Shown here piece after piece: positions 46,590-54,798 of a stretch of DNA of 64,000 bases. Position 1 is the stretch's first letter. Each line of letters begins with the position of its first letter. Source of the stretch: Planomicrobium sp. CPCC 101110 (GTDB lineage: Bacteria > Bacillota > Bacilli > Bacillales_A > Planococcaceae); the NCBI RefSeq assembly GCF_007859395.1, contig NZ_VOHD01000003.1, positions 335,561-399,560 on the forward strand, given 5' to 3'. The notes beneath the pieces were generated by a model, which saw nothing but the letters and a program-made list of their open reading frames with translations, was not told where the DNA came from and made no database searches. Both the position numbers and the translations under genes were made by a program.

Positions 46590-47921
46590 TTATTGCTGCT
46601 TGCTTTGACGGTATGTCAGTGTTCCGGCGCCGAGTAAAATCAATGAGCTGAGTGTAACCCAAAGAACCATAGTGTCTGATTGGCCAGCTGTCCCGCCAAA
46701 TCCTGTTTTCGGCATTTTTTCAGGTGCATCATTGTGGAAGTTGTCAGGGAACTGATCGACGATGGCGCTGCTTAGCCCGGCACCAATATCAAACATCAGA
46801 GCATAGCCTGTACGGTATGTTTCGTAAGATGTTTCAAAGTCGCCTGCAGCATACTGATTGAAAGTGTCAATCACAGAAGTTTCATGAGCTTGGATTCCGG
46901 CGATGGTGTCTTCTTTTGGCATGCGATCTTCAGTAGCTGTGCTTAAAAATGTTCCGAGTTCTGTGGCGAATTCATTCGTCAAGGCGTCTGCCGCTTCATC
47001 CACAGCCGATTGGTCGTCTGAAGCCGCAGCTCCTGCAAGGTCACTTTGTACGGAAATATGCTGGTTATCCCAGACTTCCACGAATTGCGTGCCGGCTTCT
47101 TCACCATATATGGAAGCGATGGCGCCGCGGAACTCTTCAGTGTTCTGGTCTTGCGCCCAATTTGCAAAGTCAAAATCCTCTGCGCCGTTATAGCCTTTTG
47201 CCATGCTCAATTGCGCCAAAGCAAAATGTTCGGCTGCAATGCGGTTCACTGTCGAGCGGAAGTCTCCGGCTGGAGTGTTCGGATCAGAAAATTTATCCGG
47301 GAACTGAGTGGCAATTGCGCCGCTGATGGCACTTCCTGCACCGAAAATCTGCTTGAAGCCTTCCAGATAAGAGGTATAGGCTTCCTCGTATTTTCCTGCT
47401 GCGTACAGATCAAAAGTGTCCTGCACAAAATCTTCATGCTGGCGAAGTGCTTGAGTAGCGCCCTCCTCCAGCAAGTGGCCTTCAGTGGCAGCCCCTAAAA
47501 ATGCGCCCATATCATCTACAAACGATTGGATTTCCTCGAGCGCTTCTTGTTGCATTTTCTTATCGCCTTCTTTGACGGCTAGAGCATACTCTTCTGTCCC
47601 TGTATTGTGTTTCGTGAAAATTTCTTCGAATGCTGCACCGCCTTCTTCGCCGTATACAGAAGCGATGACCGGTTCCATGTCTGCGGCGTTGGCTTCAAGT
47701 GCTGCAACCGCTGCTTCAGCGCCTTTGTCCCCGTCGTAGACTTTCATCATGGAATCGACTGCAAGTGCATAATGCTCTGATAACAAAGAGTCAAGTGTCG
47801 CACGCAGTTCCACGCCTGTAGTATCGGTTTTCGGGGTACCATGTGCAAAAGCAGTTGTTCCTGTTCCGGCGGCCAAAAGCGCCGCCCCTACTACCGGCGC
47901 CAAAAATTTTCTCCATTTCAT
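46590..47921 (-). CDS. MPKTG-anchored wall protein with two helical EH repeats (substrate B)
   Basis: This 443-residue paralogue of the protein at 42488 has a signal peptide (1-27, AFA-HG), two helical repeats (about 35-215 and 220-390) and a sorting signal with MPKTG at 403-407, FGGTAGQSD, a hydrophobic stretch and tail YRQSKQQ. Shared repeat marks are SEHYALA/AEHFALA, SVYGEE/SIYGEE, and QHEDFVQDTFD/AHETSVIDTFN, each repeat ending near QFPDKF or QFPDNF. It is more divergent between its repeats than substrate A. It precedes the sortase in one operon, with an ECF-like promoter at 47959-47989. ATG at 47921 follows GAGGAG. Confidence 0.88.
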   Translation of the reverse strand: MKWRKFLAPVVGAALLAAGTGTTAFAHGTPKTDTTGVELRATLDSLLSEHYALAVDSMMKVYDGDKGAEAAVAALEANAADMEPVIASVYGEEGGAAFEEIFTKHNTGTEEYALAVKEGDKKMQQEALEEIQSFVDDMGAFLGAATEGHLLEEGATQALRQHEDFVQDTFDLYAAGKYEEAYTSYLEGFKQIFGAGSAISGAIATQFPDKFSDPNTPAGDFRSTVNRIAAEHFALAQLSMAKGYNGAEDFDFANWAQDQNTEEFRGAIASIYGEEAGTQFVEVWDNQHISVQSDLAGAAASDDQSAVDEAADALTNEFATELGTFLSTATEDRMPKEDTIAGIQAHETSVIDTFNQYAAGDFETSYETYRTGYALMFDIGAGLSSAIVDQFPDNFHNDAPEKMPKTGFGGTAGQSDTMVLWVTLSSLILLGAGTLTYRQSKQQ

Positions 47922-47958
47922 CAATAAACCACTCCTCTATTTCTGATTTCTTGCCTAC

Positions 47959-47989
47959 CTAACGCAATGCGTTCAGAAATGGATCACTT
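47959..47989 (-). promoter_or_regulatory. ECF-type promoter of substrate B-sortase operon
   Basis: Read leftward: AAGTGATCC (47989-47981), 16 bases, CGTTAG (47964-47959), 37 bases before the start codon. The -35 part is identical to that of substrate A, including the preceding A-run. Confidence 0.65.
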
Positions 47990-48106
47990 TTTTATGAAAA
48001 ATTGCTTCAAGTAAAGTTAAAAGCAGGCGGTTTATTGATAAATTGTATATTTTGGAAAAACAGCCCCTGTATTGTGATAGTATATGTGACAAAAGGGGGG
48101 AGAGAG

Positions 48107-48217
48107 ATGGGGTGGATGATTGTTGTAGTAATAGCTTATTTACCTGTTTTTTATAGAATTCATCGGCGCATCAATTTTTTAGAAAATGAAGTGGAAAGAT
48201 TAAAAAGGGAGCTTTAA
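48107..48217 (+). CDS. 36-residue membrane microprotein
   Basis: A short gene with an excellent ribosome binding site (GGGGGGAG, 5-7 bases before ATG). The product has one hydrophobic segment (MIVVVIAYLPVFY, residues 4-16) followed by an amphipathic charged helix RIHRRINFLENEVERLKREL. This tail-facing-cytoplasm layout is common in small regulatory membrane proteins. No family is recognised. It faces away from the sortase operon and toward the hydrolase gene. Confidence 0.6.
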   Translation: MGWMIVVVIAYLPVFYRIHRRINFLENEVERLKREL

Positions 48218-48280
48218 TCCCTTAGGAAAGGGGCTGCCTGAAGCGAAATAAGGCAAAGCCGAGGAAATCTCCATAATTTG

Positions 48281-48308
48281 AAAAAAGAGGCGCCGGATGG
48301 CGCCTCTT
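48281..48308 (-). terminator. Terminator of alpha/beta hydrolase gene
   Basis: Read leftward, AAGAGGCGCC-ATCC-GGCGCCTCTT ends in TTTT. The T-tract is only on this side. Confidence 0.85.
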
Positions 48309-48330
48309 CCAGGCAGTTGATGTAGAATAT

Positions 48331-49149
48331 TTACTTAACGCCTGAACTTTTCAGGAAGTTGATCATTTCTGTATTGAATCGTTCCGGCTCATCGCCGTTA
48401 ATGCCATGTCCGCTGTCCTTGAATGGAACAAGAACAGAGTCGGGAATTTGTTTTTCCATTTCTTCGCCGAGCTCGTAGGCGCAGATCTGGTCTTTCTTTC
48501 CATGGAAAATGGCGGTCGGCACTGTAATGCCTGCCAACTCGCCGCGCAGATCCTCATCGCGCAATGCAATGGCTGCATTGATCGTGGAATGTGCGCCTGC
48601 TTCAAGTCCCAGCATCTGGAACCAGTGAAGAAATTCATCCGACTTTTTCTGTTCAAAGAACATATCAGCAAACTGCGCCAGGAAAGCGGGGCGGTCCTGC
48701 TTTATTTGTTCGATGATGTCATCCACTTCTTCAGCCTTCAAATTGATATTGAAATCATCCCGCTGTGTGAATAGCGGAGCCGCCGCACTCATCAGCAACA
48801 GTTTGTCCACGCCTTGCTGGCCATATTTGGTCAGATAGCGGATGGCGATAGGACCCCCCATCGAGAATCCGCCAAGGACAAAGTTCTCTAATCCCAGATG
48901 GTCGATAACTGCTTTCACGTCGCTTGCCTGTGTATCGTAATCATAGCCGGACCATGGCTTGTCCGATTTTCCGAATCCGCGCAGGTCTATGCCGATAAAC
49001 CGGAATCCCTGGAGCGCCAATTCATTTGCCTGCATTTCAAATGATTTGCTGTTCAAAGGCCAGCCGTGGATAAAAACGACAGGCTGCCCGGTGCCGATAT
49101 CTTCCACAAATACTTTTACTCCAGCTTCCACTTCAATATAATGTCCCAA
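48331..49149 (-). CDS. Alpha/beta hydrolase (chloroperoxidase/esterase-like)
   Basis: This 272-residue hydrolase shows the oxyanion region HGWPLNSKSF, nucleophile elbow GFSMGG (Ser), catalytic Asp in FHGKKDQIC and His in KDSGHGING, all in the usual order. It resembles the non-haem chloroperoxidase/esterase branch. The natural substrate is not evident. It starts at TTG, with AGAGGAGG eight bases upstream. It is divergent from the ECF sigma operon. Confidence 0.88.
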   Translation of the reverse strand: MGHYIEVEAGVKVFVEDIGTGQPVVFIHGWPLNSKSFEMQANELALQGFRFIGIDLRGFGKSDKPWSGYDYDTQASDVKAVIDHLGLENFVLGGFSMGGPIAIRYLTKYGQQGVDKLLLMSAAAPLFTQRDDFNINLKAEEVDDIIEQIKQDRPAFLAQFADMFFEQKKSDEFLHWFQMLGLEAGAHSTINAAIALRDEDLRGELAGITVPTAIFHGKKDQICAYELGEEMEKQIPDSVLVPFKDSGHGINGDEPERFNTEMINFLKSSGVK

Positions 49150-49291
49150 ATTCTGTTCCTCCTCTTATTTTTTTGTTTTGCTTGCTAGTAATTGAAGTTC
49201 CCTATATATCTTCAATTAAACAAGTAGGAATTCGTGATATTCAAAACAGCCCAGGTTCCAAAAAGTGACAAAGACGTGAAATCTTGTTGAG

Positions 49292-49322
49292 AAGTGAACT
49301 AAAAGGCTTCCTTTAACGTTAT
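49292..49322 (+). promoter_or_regulatory. ECF-type autoregulatory promoter of sigma/anti-sigma operon
   Basis: AAGTGAACT (49292-49300), 16 bases, CGTTAT (49317-49322). It matches the two sortase-substrate promoters at the AAGTGA and CGTT cores with identical spacing. ECF sigma genes commonly drive their own operons. Confidence 0.65.
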
Positions 49323-49433
49323 GTTAGAAAGGTTCTATACATGAAGTGCAAAGATTTTTCCATGGGCGGCTTCCACCTGCCGCACGAGTTGTAGTAAGCT
49401 TGAAGCATGACATTTTAAAAAAGGGGAACGTCC

Positions 49434-50000
49434 ATGGAGAAAAGTTCGGACTTTACACTTTACGGCCGTATACAGCAGAAAGACAAAGAAGCGCTCGAAC
49501 AGCTGTACGACCGGTATGAGAAAATCCTTTTTTCCTTCCTTGTCAAAATGACTGAAGATCCGGATTTGGCAGAAGAAGCTCTGCAGGAAGTCTTTATCAA
49601 AATATGGCGAGGCAAAGGGGAATACAACGAAAGCAAAGGGAAATTTACATCTTGGTTGTTTACCATGTCGCGTAATGTGGCGATTGACTTGATCCGTAAA
49701 CGGAAAAAGCCTACTGTTCCTTTGGAAGAGGTCGGCGAGCTGGTGAACAATGAGTCCACAGTCGAAGAAGCGGCAGAGTGGCAGGAGCAGAAAGAACAAA
49801 TTGAAACTGCTGTCCAGGAGCTGTCAGGGGAACAGCAAAAGATGATTCAGCTGTTTTATTTTAAAGGCTATACGCACGAAAAGATTGCCAGTATTTGCGA
49901 TATCCCGCTTGGAACAGTTAAAAGCAGGATCAGGCTGGCGCTGAAAAAACTAAAAAAATCACTGCACGGTGTGCAAGAAAGGGGGGCTATTGATGACTAA
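49434..50000 (+). CDS. ECF RNA polymerase sigma factor
   Basis: This 188-residue sigma-70 family regulator has region 2 (LYDRYEKILFSFLVKMTEDPDLAEEALQEVFIKIW) and region 4 with a helix-turn-helix (GYTHEKIASICDIPLGTVKSRIRLALKKLKKSL). Lacking regions 1 and 3, it is an ECF (group IV) factor. It overlaps the anti-sigma gene by 8 bases, a sign of translational coupling. Likely targets are its own operon and the two MPKTG protein operons, judged from the shared promoter motif. The inducing signal is unknown. Confidence 0.95.
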   Translation: MEKSSDFTLYGRIQQKDKEALEQLYDRYEKILFSFLVKMTEDPDLAEEALQEVFIKIWRGKGEYNESKGKFTSWLFTMSRNVAIDLIRKRKKPTVPLEEVGELVNNESTVEEAAEWQEQKEQIETAVQELSGEQQKMIQLFYFKGYTHEKIASICDIPLGTVKSRIRLALKKLKKSLHGVQERGAIDD

Positions 50001-50700
50001 AATGGATTGTGAATACGTAGTGGATTATTTGAATGGAACGTTTTCCGAAGAGGAAATCCGCGAATTTGAAAATCACCTTAAAAACTGTGCTGATTGTCAG
50101 CAAATTATAGAATTGACAGGCGAGCTCCCTTACCTTGCTGAACCGATTGAACCGCCTGCGGAGATGAAAACACGGATTTTGGCGAAAGTTTTTGAAGAAG
50201 ATGTGACAGAAGAACAGCAGCTTGAACCGAAGCCGGCAGCAGTGCCGATGGCTAAACGGACGCCAAGACGCAATTGGTGGACGCCGCTTATTGCCGCAGT
50301 GCTTCTGCTGTCATTGCTCGGCAATGCTTATGCGTTTCTCCAGCTTTCCGATCAACCGGAAACGGAAACAGCGATGCGGGAGGTCAATCTCCAGCCGAGC
50401 GAACTGTTTGAAGGAGCGGCGCAAGTGAAATTGATCCGTGAAGACGAGGCGCTTGATGTGGTCGTATCGGCTGAAGGCCTCGAAGAACTGCAAGGCGATG
50501 AGATTTATCAAGTATGGCTGCTGAAAGAAGGGCAGCCGATTCCCGCCGGCGCTTTCAAGCCGAACCCCAATGGTGAAGGTGCCGCATACTTTAGTCTAGA
50601 AGAAAATACCGAAGGCTGGGACACGATAGCCATTACGCGCGAACCGCAAGCGGGCAACGAATTGCCCCAAGGCGACATCGTCCTCAGTTCCGAACTTTAA
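49993..50700 (+). CDS. Membrane anti-sigma factor, ZAS/RskA type
   Basis: The 235-residue protein has a cytoplasmic zinc-binding anti-sigma domain (HLKNCADC, H-x3-C-x2-C), a single membrane helix (about 95-115, WWTPLIAAVLLLSLLGNAYAF), and an extracytoplasmic RskA-C/anti-sigma-K-like domain (EIYQVWLLKEGQPIPAGAFKPN). It should hold the partner sigma at the membrane until an outside signal leads to its release. ATG at 49993 lies within the last codons of the sigma gene, after GGGGGG. Confidence 0.93.
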   Translation: MTKMDCEYVVDYLNGTFSEEEIREFENHLKNCADCQQIIELTGELPYLAEPIEPPAEMKTRILAKVFEEDVTEEQQLEPKPAAVPMAKRTPRRNWWTPLIAAVLLLSLLGNAYAFLQLSDQPETETAMREVNLQPSELFEGAAQVKLIREDEALDVVVSAEGLEELQGDEIYQVWLLKEGQPIPAGAFKPNPNGEGAAYFSLEENTEGWDTIAITREPQAGNELPQGDIVLSSEL

Positions 50701-50737
50701 TTTGGCTGCTCAACAGCTGATAACCAAACTTTGACCC

Positions 50738-50767
50738 AAATGCACTCGTAAAACGAGTGCATTTTTT
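50738..50767 (+). terminator. Terminator of sigma operon
   Basis: AATGCACTCGT-AAA-ACGAGTGCATT, then T4. Confidence 0.88.
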
Positions 50768-50792
50768 ATTTTGGGTTTATAAAGAGCGGCAA

Positions 50793-50828
50793 ATAAAAAA
50801 CGCCGGGATTTCTCCCGGCATTTTTTAT
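50793..50828. terminator. Bidirectional terminator of ysnF-like gene
   Basis: GCCGGGA-TTTC-TCCCGGC flanked by A6 and T6. Confidence 0.88.
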
Positions 50829-50843
50829 CTTACTTAGATTTTA

Positions 50844-51878
50844 TTAGAATCCTTTGTTGTTGCGATCTGTAGTGTTTGTCGTATTGTCGTCTTCGTCGAT
50901 ATCCGCAACTTCACGGCGGACAGTTTCGTTCACCTGTTCAGTGTCCTGGACTTTCTTCTTGCCGACGACAATCTCTTCAGAGACAACGTCTTTCTTCGTT
51001 ACGTTTACACGTTCTTCCGAAACCGGTACATGGATTGTGTCGTTGGTATCACGGAAAGCGTCTGTGCCCGTTACTTCTTCGTTTACCGGACGGCGCTCCA
51101 CATATACTTCTTCGCGTTCAACCGGTACTTCGATTGATTGGTTTTCCTCGACGACATGTTTGCCGACATTCACTTCGCCAGTTTGCACGCGTTCTTTGCC
51201 GACATTCAAACGTTCTTCATGAAGGCGCAAGCGTTCTTCATCTGTCAAATTCGCTTCGTCTCTTGACGAGTCGAATGTGCTGCCTGCAGTTCCAGATGTG
51301 GAACCGAATGTGCTGTCAGTGTCTGAAGTCGACCCGAATGTGTTTCCGCGGTCCGAAGAAGTGGAGCCGAATGTGCCGTCTGTATCGTTTGATGATCCAA
51401 ATGTATCCCGGTCATTCGATGTTAATCCGGAAGTTGTGCCGGAACCGAATCCAGCAGCCGTTTCGCTTGAAGTATGGCCAGTTCCCGAAGAACTGTTATA
51501 GCTTTGGCTATAGCGGTCATACGACTCGCCATAATCACTGTCTACATATAATACAAGTTTGCCGTTTTGCACTTGGCGGTAGTATTCATCTTCCTCGTCA
51601 CGATCTAATCCCATGCCGTTGAACGCTCCTGTAGAAGAATCGCCAGAAAGTGCTGACATGAATTTCCCCATGAATCCTTGGTTTCCGTTTTGGCCATCTC
51701 CAGTGGAGTCTACATGAACGTCTGTCTGGTTTTGGACCATTGAAAACGAGTTTTCATCTTGGCCAACAACATACATATCATTTTCGTTGTAGCCTTGTGC
51801 TTTAAGTTCCGTCACTTTGCTTAAAACTTCCGCTTGTGTGTCAAATACTCCGATAAATGTATTGTCTTTTCTAGCCAT
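50844..51878 (-). CDS. ysnF: General stress protein, YsnF/DUF2382 with YflT-like N-terminus
   Basis: This 344-residue protein has an N-terminal GsP17M/YflT-like domain (NTFIGVFDTQAEVLSKVTEL), a Ser/Thr/Gly/Asp-rich low-complexity middle with repeats of DTDSTFGSTS type, and a C-terminal DUF2382 domain made of short repeated strands (EERLNVGKERVQTGEVNVGK, EREEVYVERRPV, SEERVNVTKKDV). Family members are SigB-regulated general stress proteins of unknown biochemistry. ATG at 51878 follows AAGGAGG. A SigB-type promoter lies 52 bases upstream. Confidence 0.88.
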   Translation of the reverse strand: MARKDNTFIGVFDTQAEVLSKVTELKAQGYNENDMYVVGQDENSFSMVQNQTDVHVDSTGDGQNGNQGFMGKFMSALSGDSSTGAFNGMGLDRDEEDEYYRQVQNGKLVLYVDSDYGESYDRYSQSYNSSSGTGHTSSETAAGFGSGTTSGLTSNDRDTFGSSNDTDGTFGSTSSDRGNTFGSTSDTDSTFGSTSGTAGSTFDSSRDEANLTDEERLRLHEERLNVGKERVQTGEVNVGKHVVEENQSIEVPVEREEVYVERRPVNEEVTGTDAFRDTNDTIHVPVSEERVNVTKKDVVSEEIVVGKKKVQDTEQVNETVRREVADIDEDDNTTNTTDRNNKGF

Positions 51879-51930
51879 GGTGAATTCCTCCTTGTAATGT
51901 TGGATACCCTTGAACTCAGGTAATGGTAGT

Positions 51931-51957
51931 TTACCCAGGGCCTTCTGCATAATAAAC
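51931..51957 (-). promoter_or_regulatory. SigB-type promoter of ysnF-like gene
   Basis: Read leftward, GTTTAT (51957-51952), 15 bases, GGGTAA (51936-51931). This agrees well with the SigB consensus GTTTAA-N12-15-GGGTAT and suits a general stress gene. Confidence 0.75.
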
Positions 51958-52126
51958 ATTTAATGTGCACAGGAAGGGAGAAAGGGCTCGCCAGCCATTG
52001 ATGCCAAAGGGTTTTCAAGCAATGAAGTTTTTGTGGGAACATGCAGGAATAACGTTGTTTTGCCTTGGGGCAGGGAGCTTTCTTGCCGGTTCTCTTGTCT
52101 TTCGCAAGAGGAGGGATCGCTCTAAA

Positions 52127-53002
52127 TCATTGCGATGGCCGCCAGCTTTTACGGTAGGCAAGCGGTGTAGTCCCAACCCGTTGTTTGAATAAGTTGATAA
52201 AGTGGCTGACATTCGGGACGCCAACTTTTTCTGCAATGGCCGCCACCGGCTCATTTGAATATTTCAGCGAATTTTTTGCGTAAGCGATTCGGCAAGAAAT
52301 CAGGAATTCGTTCGGGCTGAGGCCGGAATGTTTTTTGAACTCTCTTGCCAGGTGGTACTTGCTGATGTTGAAATGTGCCGCTAAGTGCCCGAGCGACAAT
52401 GGTTCGTTAAAGTGCTGCTCCAAATAGCGCATGATCGGTTTCACGGAATCAGGGAAGGCATCGCCAGCGTCCAGAAAATTGCCGGCGGAATACAGGATTT
52501 CGGTCAAGAGATCCGTTAATATCTTTGAAATTAGGGGTTCTGAATAAGGGGTGAATTCTCTGTGCAGCCGTATCAGCTCCTGCAAATCAGATTTTGCGGC
52601 TCCAGGATTTTTCAGCGTGACAACGGGTGACTCAGACAGTTGGAAATAGTGGTAATAACCGCTGATGGCTGCTCCGTTCAAATGCACCCAGCTGAACTCC
52701 CATAAGTCGCGCTCATCTGTTGCGTAATATTGATAATCCATGCAATGGATGAAAAACGCTTGATCCGCCTTTAACTTGTACTGTTTTCCGTTGAATTTCA
52801 AAATGCCTGTTCCGGCCAAAGTGATTGCTATCAGGAAGGAGTTCAGTTCTTCCCTCTCCGTAAAATAACCAGGCTGAGTACGGAAATAGCCTGCTTCCTC
52901 CACATAGAAAAAAGAATTTCTGGCAAGCTGGCTTGGCGTAGCAATAAGGCGGATTGAATCCTCTGTCCAATTATGGGCTGCCTGTTCTCGGTAATGTGCC
53001 AT
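52127..53002 (-). CDS. AraC-family regulator with cupin-like sensor domain
   Basis: The 291-residue protein has an N-terminal AraC-type ligand-binding cupin (about 15-170: LNSFLIAITLAGTGILKFNG, then ADQAFFIHCMDYQYY) and a C-terminal pair of helix-turn-helices (LSLGHLAAHFNISKYHLARE and PVAAIAEKVGVPNVSHFINL), ending PLAYRKSWRPSQ. Such regulators bind sugars. It faces an isomerase gene across a cre-bearing 115-base gap, so activation of that gene is likely. ATG at 53002 follows GCGGAGG. Confidence 0.88.
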   Translation of the reverse strand: MAHYREQAAHNWTEDSIRLIATPSQLARNSFFYVEEAGYFRTQPGYFTEREELNSFLIAITLAGTGILKFNGKQYKLKADQAFFIHCMDYQYYATDERDLWEFSWVHLNGAAISGYYHYFQLSESPVVTLKNPGAAKSDLQELIRLHREFTPYSEPLISKILTDLLTEILYSAGNFLDAGDAFPDSVKPIMRYLEQHFNEPLSLGHLAAHFNISKYHLAREFKKHSGLSPNEFLISCRIAYAKNSLKYSNEPVAAIAEKVGVPNVSHFINLFKQRVGTTPLAYRKSWRPSQ

Positions 53003-53059
53003 CGAAGACCTCCGCAAGATTCTGTTATTTTTAAACAACATTATAGGATGCAGCGGGTA

Positions 53060-53075
53060 ATGTAAACGGATACAA
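53060..53075 (+). promoter_or_regulatory. cre box in araC-like/isomerase gap
   Basis: ATGTAAACGGATACAA fits the 16-base cre consensus at every fixed position. It lies about 43 bases before the isomerase start, in a repression position. Confidence 0.85.
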
Positions 53076-53117
53076 TGAGTGAAAATCACAGGATTTTATT
53101 TGAAGGAGGAATTTGAT

Positions 53118-54617
53118 ATGAAGTTTCAACCGATCAAATCGCCAAAAAAAGCGCGTATAGGTCTCTATACGATTGGCTTGAAGGCTTATTGGGGCCAATT
53201 TCCGGGATTGAAGGAAAGAATGGAAGGCTACGGGGATTTTTTGGAGAAAAAGATGGCTGAGTACGGGGAAATTTATAATTACGGACTGGTCGATACGGAA
53301 GCGGAGGCCCGAACAGCCGGCTACTGGTTCAATGAGAAGAACGTCGATTTGATTTTCTGCCATTCTGCTACGTATTCAACAAGTTCGGCGGTGCTGCCTG
53401 TCCACCAGATTTGTAAAGCTCCTGCAGTTATTTTGAACTTGCAGCCGACGGCAAAAATCAATTATCAGCAAACCACGACCGGTGAGTGGCTCGCGCATTG
53501 CGGAGCTTGTCCTGTACCGGAAATTTCAAATGCCTTCAACCGTGCGAAGATTCCGTTCCGGGTGGTCAATGGATTGCTCGGGCTTGAAGAAACACCGGAA
53601 ATTTCGCTGGCAAATGAAAAAACGAATGGACGCAAAGAAGCGGTACGCGCATGGAAGAAAATTGAAGAATGGATTCGTGCAGCGGCAGTTCCCCGTACAC
53701 TGCGCGAAAGCCGGTTTGGATTTTTGGGGAACACCTACAACGGCATGCTTGACATGTACAGTGACTTCACAATGATCCAAGCACAGACAGGCCTTCATGT
53801 AGAGGTTATGGAAATGGGGGACCTTGATATGCTGTTTAGGGATGTCGCGGAAAAGGACGTGAAAGGGAAGCTGGAAGAAGTCCGCGCCATGTTTGAAATC
53901 AGCGGCGACTCCCAATCGGATCCGATAGCCAGAAAGCCGACGCAAGAACAGTTGGAGTGGTCTTGCAGAGTTGCGGCGGCGCAGGAAAAAATGGTGAAGG
54001 AGTTTGATCTGGATGCGTTGGCTTATTATTACCATGGTTCGCCCGGCAGCCATTTCGAGCAGCTCCAAGCCGGTTTTATCGTCGGCCATTCCTTGCTGAC
54101 AGCAAAAGGCATTCCGTGTGCAGGTGAAGGTGATTTAAAAACGGCCGTCGGCATGAAAATTGCGGATATTCTTGGGACAGGCGGGAGCTTTTCCGAAGTG
54201 ATGACGGTCGATTACGACGCGGAAACGATTCTGCTGGGGCATGACGGACCTTTCCATATTGCAATCTCCGAAGGCAAGCCGATTTTACGGGGAATGGGGC
54301 TTTATCATGGAAAACAAGGAACCGGAGTATCAGTGGAAGCAAAAGTCCAAACCGGGGCGGTAACCATTTTGAATGTCACCCAAACCGGCGATGGCAATCT
54401 CAAGCTGATTATGGGCGAAGGCGAGTCGACGGCTGGAGAAACTATGCAAGTCGGAAACACGCAGACGCCTGTAAAATTTTCCAAGCACCCGGATGAATTC
54501 ATGGAGCAGTGGTTCATGGAAGCACCGACCCATCACTGCGCATTGTCCATCGGAAGCAATGCGAACCTTTTTGAAAAAGTGGGGGACCTGTTGAATGTAA
54601 AGCATGTGACATTATGA
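53118..54617 (+). CDS. L-fucose/L-arabinose isomerase-family protein
   Basis: This 499-residue protein of the L-fucose/L-arabinose isomerase superfamily starts ARIGLYTIGLKAYWGQFPGLKERM, with an N-terminal Rossmann-like region, central metal/substrate residues probably including glutamate in IPCAGEGDLKTAVGMKIAD and a C-terminal domain with TGAVTILNVTQTGDGNLKL. The family interconverts aldoses and ketoses using Mn2+. It is not the standard AraA, so the exact sugar is open. AAGGAGG gives the start at 53118. CcpA and an AraC-type regulator probably control it. Confidence 0.82.
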   Translation: MKFQPIKSPKKARIGLYTIGLKAYWGQFPGLKERMEGYGDFLEKKMAEYGEIYNYGLVDTEAEARTAGYWFNEKNVDLIFCHSATYSTSSAVLPVHQICKAPAVILNLQPTAKINYQQTTTGEWLAHCGACPVPEISNAFNRAKIPFRVVNGLLGLEETPEISLANEKTNGRKEAVRAWKKIEEWIRAAAVPRTLRESRFGFLGNTYNGMLDMYSDFTMIQAQTGLHVEVMEMGDLDMLFRDVAEKDVKGKLEEVRAMFEISGDSQSDPIARKPTQEQLEWSCRVAAAQEKMVKEFDLDALAYYYHGSPGSHFEQLQAGFIVGHSLLTAKGIPCAGEGDLKTAVGMKIADILGTGGSFSEVMTVDYDAETILLGHDGPFHIAISEGKPILRGMGLYHGKQGTGVSVEAKVQTGAVTILNVTQTGDGNLKLIMGEGESTAGETMQVGNTQTPVKFSKHPDEFMEQWFMEAPTHHCALSIGSNANLFEKVGDLLNVKHVTL

Positions 54618-54630
54618 AGAAATTCCCTTC

Positions 54631-54674
54631 CCCATCCCAAATGGAGGCTGAAAGCAGCCTTTTTTTGGGATGGG
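54631..54674 (+). terminator. Nested terminator after isomerase
   Basis: Inner stem AGGCTG-AAAG-CAGCCT runs into T7; outer arms CCCATCCCAAA/TTTGGGATGGG extend it. Confidence 0.85.
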
Positions 54675-54798
54675 CCTCTAAAAAAGGTAGAGCTAAGTTG
54701 TCTGAAAAGTGTTAAAATAACCGTAAATTCAAAATTGCCTCCGGATAGACCGGGCTTGTTGTATTTATAATGGACGGGAAGGAGCGTGCATTCACCCC

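Noticed and set aside
51290-51470. Repeated short units resembling an array
   Set aside because: They encode the Ser/Thr/Gly repeats of the ysnF-like protein in frame; there are no uniform spacers, so this is not CRISPR.
52022-52192. 56-codon rightward frame with a hydrophobic segment (starting MKFLWEHAGITLF)
   Set aside because: It overlaps the 3' end of the AraC gene, has only a weak AGGG site far from ATG, and a tail that is an antisense shadow.
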